Shown here piece by piece: positions 35,352-42,240 of a DNA stretch of 64,000 nt. Source of the DNA: GCA-2731375 sp964344935 (GTDB lineage: Bacteria > Pseudomonadota > Alphaproteobacteria > GCA-2731375); contig CAYFPL010000006.1 of the NCBI GenBank assembly GCA_964344935.1, positions 186,001 to 250,000 of the forward strand. Reading direction: 5' to 3'. How positions within the stretch are numbered: the first letter of the stretch is position 1; every line of letters begins with the position of its first letter. Under the pieces are notes generated by a model that saw only the letters and a program-made list of their open reading frames with translations, had not been told where the DNA came from and made no database searches. The position numbers and the translations under genes were made by a program.

Positions 35352-37004
35352 ATGATCAGGCACTTCGCTGCGCCGGCCCTCGCGCTCAGCCTTGTGCTTG
35401 CCGGCGCGGAGGCGCCAAGAGCCGATTTTGCGGCTGGGCTGAAAGCCTATGGCGCAGGCGATTTTACCGCCGCCCGCCGGCATTGGGAGACAGAGGACGG
35501 TCCCAACAAGGCCATGGCCTACTATCGCCTTGGCCTGATGCTTGTCTATGGTACCGGGGTCGCGGTGGAAACGGATACCGGGCTAGCCTGGCTGCGCAAG
35601 GCTGGGGAAGAGGGTTTGGCGCCGGCGCAGCTTGATCTCGCCGAGATGCTGTTTGCCGGCACCGATCTGCCCCGAGACTACGCGGAGGCGTTGAAGTGGA
35701 GCCGGGCGGCCGCGAAATCCGGTAGCGCAGTGGCACGATACTATCTGGGTCGTCACTATGACCGCGGCCTCGGTGTGAAGCTGGACTATCGCCAGGCCCT
35801 GGATCATTTCCGGCATGCCGCCGAAAACGGCGTCGCCGCCGCCCAGCGGCGTCTGGGGCAGTATCTGGCCGCCGGCATCACTCTCGAACCGGATCCAGAA
35901 GGCGCCCTGCCCTGGCTAGCGGCAGCGGCAAAAGGCGGCGATGCGCCAGCGCAATACGAACTGGCGGAACGTTTTCACCGTGGCAGGGCGGTGGAAAAGG
36001 ATCTGACCGGCGCCAAGAAGCTTTATACCCAGGCCGCCGCCGGCGGATTGCCAAAGGCGCAACACAATTTGGCCATGTTTCATATCAAAGGATTGGCGGG
36101 TGATGTGAATTTGCGGGAAGGGCAGTATTGGCTGCGCCGTGCGGCGGCAGCGGGCCTCGCACAGTCACAGTTTCAACTAGGTCAGTTGCAACTGACGGAC
36201 CTGGCGCGCCCGGATCTGATTTTCGAAGCGCTCGAGTGGATCGCCCGGTCCCGGCGGCAAAATTATCCAGACGCGGACAAACTGATCTCGCAGCTGGCGG
36301 AGGAATTGCCGAAAAGATTGCAGGCTGGCCGCCTGCGGGAAGGTATCGATACGGACGCCACCGTATTCTGCCTACTGGCATATGCGGTGTCAGCCTGGGA
36401 GAACATCGATACCCATTGCGCCCGGCTGGCTCAGTTCGGCCAAGTGGTTCCCCAATACGTCATGGGTTTAGTGAACGAGCACGGGCTGGGCCGGCCGGAG
36501 GACGCGGAAAAAGCGCACAAATGGTATCGTCAGGCCTCCGCCGCCGGGCTACCGAGAGCACAAAACGCCCTTGGACGCTTGTTGATGCAAGGCAAGGGTG
36601 TGGCGCGCAATCCGACGCGCGGGGCCAATTGGGTACGCCGAGCCGCGGAGCAGGGCTACCCACCGGCTCAGTTCAATCTAGGTTTCATGCACCACCGAGG
36701 CCTTGGCGTCCGGATCCATCCCGTGGCTGCGGCAAATTGGTACCGCCGGGCGGCTGAGCGGGGCCATGCCCGGGCGCAATACAACTTGGCCACCATGGTC
36801 CGCAGTGGCGATGGCCTACCGCGGGATTCAGTCCAAGCCTATAAATGGCTGTTGCTCTCCGCCATCCGCCAAGGCGTAGACAGCAAGGAAGGCGAGGATG
36901 TCGCGCGGCGGTCGCGCCGCACCCAGCGCCTATTCGCTGCTTCTATGACACCGGCGCAATTGGAAAAGGCCAGGCTGGCGGCGCTGGCATTTCGACCGAG
37001 GTAA
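35352..37004 (+). CDS. Sel1-repeat protein, secreted or periplasmic
   Basis: This is a 550-residue protein with a signal peptide (MIRHFAAPALALSLVLAGAEAPRA). Sel1-like (TPR-related) repeats of about 36 residues fill most of the length, for example AMAYYRLGLMLVYGTGVAVETDTGLAWLRKAGEEG, PAQLDLAEMLFAGTDLPRDYAEALKWSRAAAKSG, AVARYYLGRHYDRGLGVKLDYRQALDHFRHAAENG and, near the end, PAQFNLGFMHHRGLGVRIHPVAAANWYRRAAERG. About ten repeats occur with one degenerate gap around residues 285-365 that holds two cysteines. Such proteins act as scaffolds in stress or surface processes. It is followed closely by the phhB gene but is probably unrelated. Confidence 0.92.
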   Translation: MIRHFAAPALALSLVLAGAEAPRADFAAGLKAYGAGDFTAARRHWETEDGPNKAMAYYRLGLMLVYGTGVAVETDTGLAWLRKAGEEGLAPAQLDLAEMLFAGTDLPRDYAEALKWSRAAAKSGSAVARYYLGRHYDRGLGVKLDYRQALDHFRHAAENGVAAAQRRLGQYLAAGITLEPDPEGALPWLAAAAKGGDAPAQYELAERFHRGRAVEKDLTGAKKLYTQAAAGGLPKAQHNLAMFHIKGLAGDVNLREGQYWLRRAAAAGLAQSQFQLGQLQLTDLARPDLIFEALEWIARSRRQNYPDADKLISQLAEELPKRLQAGRLREGIDTDATVFCLLAYAVSAWENIDTHCARLAQFGQVVPQYVMGLVNEHGLGRPEDAEKAHKWYRQASAAGLPRAQNALGRLLMQGKGVARNPTRGANWVRRAAEQGYPPAQFNLGFMHHRGLGVRIHPVAAANWYRRAAERGHARAQYNLATMVRSGDGLPRDSVQAYKWLLLSAIRQGVDSKEGEDVARRSRRTQRLFAASMTPAQLEKARLAALAFRPR

Positions 37005-37008
37005 CATC

Positions 37009-37302
37009 ATGAGCGATCTTCTAACAGGGCAAAGGCGCGATGAGGCGCTTGCTTCCCTCACCGGTTGGCAACTCCAGGCGGGACGGGATGCCATAGAAAA
37101 AACCTTCACCTTCGATGACTTCAATGCCGCCTTTGCTTTCATGAGCCGCATTGCCTTGAAAGCGGAAGCCATGAACCATCATCCTGAATGGTCCAATGTC
37201 TACAATCGCGTCGACATCGTCCTGACCAGCCATGATGTCGCCGGCCTCAGTGAACGGGATATCACCCTGGCCGGATTTATCGACGGAATAACGCCCTCTT
37301 AG
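37009..37302 (+). CDS. phhB: 4a-hydroxytetrahydrobiopterin dehydratase (pterin-4a-carbinolamine dehydratase)
   Basis: This is a 97-residue enzyme that removes water from 4a-hydroxytetrahydrobiopterin, regenerating the pterin cofactor. The whole family pattern is present: GWQLQ...AIEKTFTFDDFNAAFAFMSRIALKAEAMNHHPEWSNVYNRVDIVLTSHD, including the active-site pair HH and the following histidine of TSHD. It starts four bases after the previous stop. No aromatic amino acid hydroxylase is adjacent. The stop overlaps the convergent SDR gene by four bases. Confidence 0.94.
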   Translation: MSDLLTGQRRDEALASLTGWQLQAGRDAIEKTFTFDDFNAAFAFMSRIALKAEAMNHHPEWSNVYNRVDIVLTSHDVAGLSERDITLAGFIDGITPS

Positions 37303-38060
37303 CGGGGCGCCATTCGGATGGCGCCGTCCAGGCGGATGGTCTCGCCATTCAACATGACGTTTTCGATGATCTGCCGCGCCAGGGAGGCGTACTCTGCAGG
37401 CGTGCCGAGCTTGTTCGGAAACGGCACGCTGTTGGCGAGGGAGGTTCGCACGTCTTCCGGTAGAGTGCCGAGCAGAGGCGTTTCGAATATGCCTGGTGCA
37501 ATAGTGCAGACACGAATGCCCTTATCCGCCAGATCGCGTGCAACCGGCAGGGTCATGCCCACGATGCCGCCTTTTGATGCGGAATAGGCGGCCTGGCCAA
37601 TCTGGCCATCAAAGGCGGCCACCGAAGCCGTATTGATGACTACGCCACGTTCGCCGTATTCGAGGGGCTCAAGATCCACCATGTCGGTCGTGGTCAATCG
37701 GATACAATTGAAGGAACCAATCAGATTGATCTTGATCACCCGTTCGAACTGATCCAAAGGATGGGCCTCGCCGCGTGACGTGGTCTTGGCGGCGGTGCCG
37801 ATACCAGCACAGTTAACAAGGATCCGGGCCGCGCCCAGGGACTCCTTGGTCTCGCCAATGGCCGCTATGACACTGTCTTCGGAAGCGACATCGCATTTGC
37901 AAAAGACACCGCCAACTTCGCTGGCGACCGCCATGCCCTTGTCTTCCTGAATGTCCCATATCGCAACCCGGGCACCCGCTTCGGACAGCGCCTTGACCGT
38001 ACCTTCACCCAAGCCCGAAGCGCCGCCCGTTACGACCGCCACCTGTCCATCAATTTGCAT
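37299..38060 (-). CDS. SDR family dehydrogenase, 3-hydroxyacyl-CoA dehydrogenase type 2-like
   Basis: This is a 253-residue short-chain dehydrogenase. The cofactor motif is TGGASGLGEG (about residue 11), with VNCAGIGTAAKT and catalytic S-x-Y-x-x-x-K in NTASVAAFDGQIGQAAYSASKGG. The GIGTAAKTTSRGEAHPLDQFERVIKINLIGSFN block is characteristic of the type 2 3-hydroxyacyl-CoA dehydrogenase (HSD17B10-like) group, acting on short branched or straight 3-hydroxyacyl-CoA. The ATG at 38060 is preferred (MQIDGQVAVVTGG); an upstream frame has no family homology. It is convergent with phhB and divergent from the DUF1232 gene. Confidence 0.93.
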   Translation of the reverse strand: MQIDGQVAVVTGGASGLGEGTVKALSEAGARVAIWDIQEDKGMAVASEVGGVFCKCDVASEDSVIAAIGETKESLGAARILVNCAGIGTAAKTTSRGEAHPLDQFERVIKINLIGSFNCIRLTTTDMVDLEPLEYGERGVVINTASVAAFDGQIGQAAYSASKGGIVGMTLPVARDLADKGIRVCTIAPGIFETPLLGTLPEDVRTSLANSVPFPNKLGTPAEYASLARQIIENVMLNGETIRLDGAIRMAPR

Positions 38061-38160
38061 CTTCCTAGCTCCCAATTCGGATACGCCACCAGCACGGGCC
38101 CCTATTAGCAGATGCCCCCGCTTTGGAGCAATCGTTGCATTCGCGCCGTCACGACCCAAT

Positions 38161-38505
38161 ATGGCGGCTATGGCCAAATGGCGCAGCGGCAAGAATGAAG
38201 CCAGGGTTCGCAAGGACTTCTGGCCGAAATTGCGCCGGGTATTGCGGCGTATTCCGTTCGCTTCCGAATTACTCGCCGCCTATTACTGCGCCATGGATCC
38301 GCAGACGCCCCTGAGCGCCAAGGCCGTGCTGCTGGGTGCCCTGGCCTATTTCATCGTGCCCGTTGACATGGTGCCGGACTTCATCGCCCTCTTAGGATTT
38401 ACCGATGACTGGGCGGTGCTGGTCATGGCCATCGGTCAGGTCCAAAAACATGTCCGGCCCGAACATCGTGAACGGGCCGAGACCTACCTGGCGAACCAAA
38501 CCTAG
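38161..38505 (+). CDS. YkvA/DUF1232 family membrane protein
   Basis: This is a short protein of about 114 residues with the DUF1232 core PLSAKAVLLGALAYFIVPVDMVPDFIALLGFTDDWAVLVMAIGQV. The conserved P-D-x-x-P-D-x-x-P-type hairpin (YFIVPVDMVPDF) lies in a membrane-inserted helical pair. The N-terminal charged region (WRSGKNEARVRKDFWPKLRRVLRRIPFASELLAAYYC) is typical. Function is unknown. ATG at 38161 or 38170 could be the start; no clear ribosome binding site was found. Its 3' end overlaps the convergent transporter gene by four bases. Confidence 0.9.
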   Translation: MAAMAKWRSGKNEARVRKDFWPKLRRVLRRIPFASELLAAYYCAMDPQTPLSAKAVLLGALAYFIVPVDMVPDFIALLGFTDDWAVLVMAIGQVQKHVRPEHRERAETYLANQT

Positions 38506-39440
38506 GTCCTGGGGACGGCAGGCGGATCGATTGCGGGCTGGATCGGCTCGGTTTTCTTGCCGAGCCGGGCCTCGCGTATGCCGATATAGAGGGTGGCGCC
38601 GACCACGATCAGTGCGCCCGTGACGGTCCAGATATCGGGAAGCTCGGCGAACAAGATGAAGCCAATTGCGCCGGCGAAGACGAGGCGCGTGTAGTCGAAT
38701 GGCAGCAGCGCTGTCGCCTCACCGATGCGGAAACCGCGGATGACGCAGTATTGTCCCGCCGCACCCAAGGTCCCGATTGTCATGAGGAACAGCAACTCTG
38801 ACAGGCTCGGCATGCGCCAGACCATTAATGCCGGACCCAGCGCCACCAGAGACGAGATGACGCCGAAATAGAGCAACAGGGTTTCCGGCCGCTCGCTGGC
38901 CGCCAGTTTCTTGATCATGATGGTTCCCACCGCCGCCAGAAAAGCGCCGCACAATGCCACGTATGTCGCGACAGAGATATCACCGCCGGGCCGTAACATC
39001 ACGATGACGCCAATGAACCCGACCGCCGTCGCCGTCCAGCGGCGCAGGCGCACGACCTCGCCCAGGAACAGCACCGCCAGCGGGATCAAAAACAGGGCGC
39101 GGGCATAGCTGACTGAAACGGCATCAGCGAGCGGCAAGTGAGTTATGGCATAAAAACCGCACAACATGGCCAGGGCGCCGCAAACGCCGCGGGCCAGGTG
39201 CAGGCCCGGCTTACCGGTCCGGACAAGTCCCGGGCCATAGCGCAGGAAGAACGGCAACACCGCGATCAAACCGAACAGCGCCCGGAAGAAGGCCAGTTGG
39301 AAGGCGTCGAACGTGCCGCCCAACAGCTTCACGACAGTGGTCATGCCCGAGAACATGACGCAGCCCAGGATGATCCACAAAGCGCCGCGCACGTTGTCGG
39401 GCAATGCGTTTACGCGCACATGCAGTTCTGCCGCGGTCAC
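38502..39440 (-). CDS. EamA/DMT family transporter
   Basis: This is an inner-membrane drug/metabolite-type transporter of 312 residues with ten helices in two EamA repeats. The first starts NVRGALWIILGCVMFSGMTTVVKLLGG, and the second begins near GDISVATYVALCGAFLAAVGTIMIKK. The loop ALAMLCGFYAITHLPLADAVSVSYARALF and the second-half equivalent GAAGQYCVIRGFRIGEATALLPFDYTRLVF are family signatures. It is probably an exporter of a small metabolite. The C-terminal tail (KKTEPIQPAIDPPAVPRT) is soluble. The substrate is not identifiable, and the acetoacetyl-CoA synthetase gene diverges from it. Confidence 0.93.
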   Translation of the reverse strand: MTAAELHVRVNALPDNVRGALWIILGCVMFSGMTTVVKLLGGTFDAFQLAFFRALFGLIAVLPFFLRYGPGLVRTGKPGLHLARGVCGALAMLCGFYAITHLPLADAVSVSYARALFLIPLAVLFLGEVVRLRRWTATAVGFIGVIVMLRPGGDISVATYVALCGAFLAAVGTIMIKKLAASERPETLLLYFGVISSLVALGPALMVWRMPSLSELLFLMTIGTLGAAGQYCVIRGFRIGEATALLPFDYTRLVFAGAIGFILFAELPDIWTVTGALIVVGATLYIGIREARLGKKTEPIQPAIDPPAVPRT

Positions 39441-39600
39441 CGGACGGCTCCGCCGAATTCGTCAATGATGATTTGCATGGGCCGCAAACTAGTGTTCAGA
39501 CCTTAACGAAACCAGAACGAAATACGCATGGCTGGGTTGCGGCTAGGTTATGGCAGAGGCATGGCATAGACTGCGCCTAGGCATCAGTAAGGAGCAGATC

Positions 39601-41556
39601 GTGACCGAGACACCGTTGTGGCAGCCGAACGAACTGCAAGCCGCCAACACCAACATGGGCCGCTTCATGACGGAAGTCAGCCACCGTTGGGCTGTCGAAG
39701 TCGCAGATTATGCCGCCCTGCATCGCTGGTCAGTGGACTGCCGGGAGGATTTTTGGACCACGGTCTGGGACTTCTGCGCCGTGCGGGCAGCGACCCGGGG
39801 CAAGGCGGTGTTGCGAAATGGCGATGCCATGCCCGGTGCCGAGTGGTTTCCCGAGGCGCGTCTGAACTTTGCCGAAAATCTGTTGCGGCAAGAGGGTGCG
39901 GAACCGGCGATCATTTTCTGGGGCGAGGATAGGGTGAAACGCACCCTTAGCCATGACGACCTGCGCGGGGCGGTCTCGCGCCTGCAACAGGCCTTGCGCG
40001 ATATGGGCGTCGGTGTCGGCGATAGGGTGGCCGGCTTCCTTCCCAATCTGCCGGAAACCGTCATCGCCATGCTGGCGACAACCTCGCTCGGCGCGGTCTG
40101 GTCCTCCTGCTCACCTGACTTCGGTGTACAGGGCGTGCTTGACCGCTTCGGCCAGATCGAACCCAAGGCATTGTTCGTGGCGGACGGCTATTTCTATGGC
40201 GGCAAGGAATTCGACTGCCTGGATAAAGTCAAGGATATCGCCGGGCAATTGCCCAGTGTCGAAAGGCTGGTCGTCGTACCCTATATGCGGCCAGCGCCGC
40301 CGCTGGAGGGTTTGGATGGAGCCGTGATTTGGGGTGATTTTGTCGATGCCTTTGTCCCGGGCGAAATCGAGTTCACCAGAGTGCCGTTCAATGCACCGCT
40401 CTACATTATGTATTCTTCGGGCACCACTGGGGCGCCAAAATGCATCGTCCACGGTGTTGGCGGTACCATTCTGCAGCATTTGAAAGAACACCAACTGCAC
40501 GCTGATGTGCGCCCCGGCGACCGGGTATTCTATTTCACCACTTGCGGCTGGATGATGTGGAACTGGCTGGTCTCGGCCCTAGCCTCCAGAGCCACAATCC
40601 TGTTGTTCGACGGCCTGCCGGCCCATCCGGACGGCAACATCCTGTTCGATTTCGCCGCGCAGGAAGGCGCCACCCATTTCGGCACCTCCGCCAAGTGGAT
40701 CGACTCTATTGCCAAGGCCGGCATCGCGCCTGTCGACAGCCACGACCTTTCGAAATTGCGGGTGCTGCTCTCCACCGGCTCGCCACTTTCGCCCCAGGGC
40801 TTCGACTACGTCTACGAAAAGATCAAGTCGAACATTCACCTGGCTTCTATTTGCGGCGGCACTGATATCATTTCCTGCTTCATGGGCGGGGTACCGATCC
40901 TGCCGGTCTGGCGCGGCGAGATCCAGGCGCCGGGCTTGGGCATGTCGGTTGAGGTTTTCGACGGGAGCGGCCAGCCTACGGCAACCGAACAGGGTGAATT
41001 GGTCTGCACCAAATCTTTCCCTTCCATGCCAATTGGATTTTGGAACGACGACAGCGGGGACAAATATCACAGCGCCTATTTCGACGTTTATCCCAACGTC
41101 TGGCGCCACGGCGACTGGGTTTCCTTCACCGAGCATGGCGGCATGGTGGTCTATGGCCGTTCAGACGCCACCCTCAATCCCGGTGGCGTGCGCATCGGCA
41201 CCGCGGAAATCTATCGCCAGGTGGAACAACTGGACGAGGTCCTCGAAGGCTTGGTCATTGGCCAGCAATGGGACGGCGATACCCGCATTGTTCTGTTCGT
41301 GATTTTGCGCGAAGGATTCAGCCTTGACGAAGGTCTCACCAAGCGCATTCGCGAGAAAATTCGCACCGGTGCCTCCCCCCGCCATATGCCGGCCAAGGTG
41401 GTACAGGTGGCCGACATCCCCCGCACCGTCAACGGCAAGATCACCGAACTGGCGGTTACGGACGTCATTCACGGCCGGCAAGTCAAAAACCGCGAGGCAT
41501 TGGCCAATCCGGACGCCCTGGAACTCTACAAGGACCTACCCGCGCTGGCGGATTAG
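39601..41556 (+). CDS. Acetoacetate-CoA ligase (acetoacetyl-CoA synthetase)
   Basis: This is a 651-residue acyl-adenylate-forming enzyme that activates acetoacetate with ATP and CoA. The N-terminal ACAS_N-type region (RFMTEVSHRWAVEVADYAALHRWSVDCREDFW) is followed by the AMP-binding core MYSSGTTGAPKCIVHG (phosphate loop) and GWMMWNWLVSALASRATILLFDG. GRSDATLNPGGVRIGTAEIYRQVE holds the hinge, and the C-terminal lysine lies in PRTVNGKITELAV. The start is GTG at 39601 with AAGGAG about 8 bases upstream; an upstream frame has no homology. The product would feed ketone-body or polyhydroxybutyrate metabolism. It overlaps the convergent antitoxin gene by four bases. Confidence 0.93.
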   Translation: MTETPLWQPNELQAANTNMGRFMTEVSHRWAVEVADYAALHRWSVDCREDFWTTVWDFCAVRAATRGKAVLRNGDAMPGAEWFPEARLNFAENLLRQEGAEPAIIFWGEDRVKRTLSHDDLRGAVSRLQQALRDMGVGVGDRVAGFLPNLPETVIAMLATTSLGAVWSSCSPDFGVQGVLDRFGQIEPKALFVADGYFYGGKEFDCLDKVKDIAGQLPSVERLVVVPYMRPAPPLEGLDGAVIWGDFVDAFVPGEIEFTRVPFNAPLYIMYSSGTTGAPKCIVHGVGGTILQHLKEHQLHADVRPGDRVFYFTTCGWMMWNWLVSALASRATILLFDGLPAHPDGNILFDFAAQEGATHFGTSAKWIDSIAKAGIAPVDSHDLSKLRVLLSTGSPLSPQGFDYVYEKIKSNIHLASICGGTDIISCFMGGVPILPVWRGEIQAPGLGMSVEVFDGSGQPTATEQGELVCTKSFPSMPIGFWNDDSGDKYHSAYFDVYPNVWRHGDWVSFTEHGGMVVYGRSDATLNPGGVRIGTAEIYRQVEQLDEVLEGLVIGQQWDGDTRIVLFVILREGFSLDEGLTKRIREKIRTGASPRHMPAKVVQVADIPRTVNGKITELAVTDVIHGRQVKNREALANPDALELYKDLPALAD

Positions 41557-41909
41557 GCGACGTTCAACGGGGTGATTTCACGCTCGATTTTCTTACGCAG
41601 GCCCCGTTCGGCCAGATCGAGATCATATCGAGACTGAAGATTGATCCAAAAAGACGCCGTCGTTCCGAAATAGCGTCCCAGCCGCAAAGCAGTGTCGGTT
41701 GTAATGGAACGCCTGCCGAGAACAATGTCGTTGGCGCGAGACCGGGGTACCTTGATGGCATTGGCCAACTTGTATACGCTGATATCAAGGGGTTTTAGGA
41801 ACTCTTCCCGCAAAATCGTCCCAGGATGTACCAACGGCAACCAACGTCCGGCATCAATACTGGATAAGTCCACTTTGTTATTGTCCAGGTCTTCACGCTT
41901 GATCGCCAT
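41553..41909 (-). CDS. higA: HigA-family antitoxin (XRE HTH)
   Basis: This is a 118-residue antitoxin of the HigA/VapI addiction-module group. The start of the helix-turn-helix is LVHPGTILREEFLKPLDISVYKLANAIKVPRSRANDIVLGRRSITTDTALRLGRYFGTTASFWINLQSRYDLDLA, an almost complete family pattern. The ATG at 41909 has GAGGA about 8 bases upstream; a TTG upstream in frame overlaps the toxin stop. It neutralises HigB and represses the operon. An N-terminal extension of about 30 residues is longer than in many HigA proteins. Confidence 0.93.
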   Translation of the reverse strand: MAIKREDLDNNKVDLSSIDAGRWLPLVHPGTILREEFLKPLDISVYKLANAIKVPRSRANDIVLGRRSITTDTALRLGRYFGTTASFWINLQSRYDLDLAERGLRKKIEREITPLNVA

Positions 41910-41920
41910 TGCTTCAGTCC

Positions 41921-42202
41921 TCAATGATAATCAACTGTCTCAACGTCCCAGGCGTCACCATCAGACCAAACGAAACATATTCGCCATTGATTGTTGATGC
42001 GGATGCTATGCTGACCTCTTCGGGCACCACGCAGCGGTTCCAATCGGTTCCCTGGCGGAACACGCAAATCCTCAAGATTGGCAGCAGCGTCCAGCATCAA
42101 AAGCTTCACCCTGGCACGCGTTTGGATTTGGTGTGGCAAGCCACGAACCGTCCGCCCGGCGAACAGGGCAGCGGTCAGCTTGTCCGCGAAACTCCTGATC
42201 AT
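41921..42202 (-). CDS. higB: HigB-family toxin (RelE-like mRNA interferase)
   Basis: This is a 93-residue ribosome-dependent RNA endonuclease of the HigB/RelE family. Family sequence includes MIRSFADKLTAALFAG, a RARVKLLMLDAAANLEDLRVPPGNRLEPLRGARRGQHSIRINNQWRICFVWSDGDAWDVETVDYH pattern ending in the usual VETVDYH. It precedes the antitoxin gene in the toxin-first order of higBA. A sigma70-like promoter lies so close to its ATG that the mRNA may be leaderless. The pair follows clpB on the same strand. Confidence 0.94.
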   Translation of the reverse strand: MIRSFADKLTAALFAGRTVRGLPHQIQTRARVKLLMLDAAANLEDLRVPPGNRLEPLRGARRGQHSIRINNQWRICFVWSDGDAWDVETVDYH

Positions 42203-42207
42203 CTTTT

Positions 42208-42237
42208 ACAGTACCGGAAAACAGTACGTAATGTCAA
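42208..42237 (-). promoter_or_regulatory. higBA promoter with repeated ACAGTAC operator-like sequence
   Basis: On the minus strand a perfect -35 (TTGACA, 42237-42232) is separated by 18 bases from a -10-like TACTGT (42213-42208). On the plus strand ACAGTAC occurs twice, at 42208-42214 and 42221-42227, 13 bases apart from start to start, one overlapping the -10. This fits an autorepressed toxin-antitoxin promoter, with HigA binding over the -10 region. The -10 ends five bases before the higB ATG, so transcription would begin near the start codon. Confidence 0.55.
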
Positions 42238-42240
42238 ACG

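Noticed and set aside
41921..42202. Toxin gene as a fragment of clpB
   Set aside because: The frame, RelE/HigB pattern and neighbouring HigA show a separate TA pair following the clpB stop.
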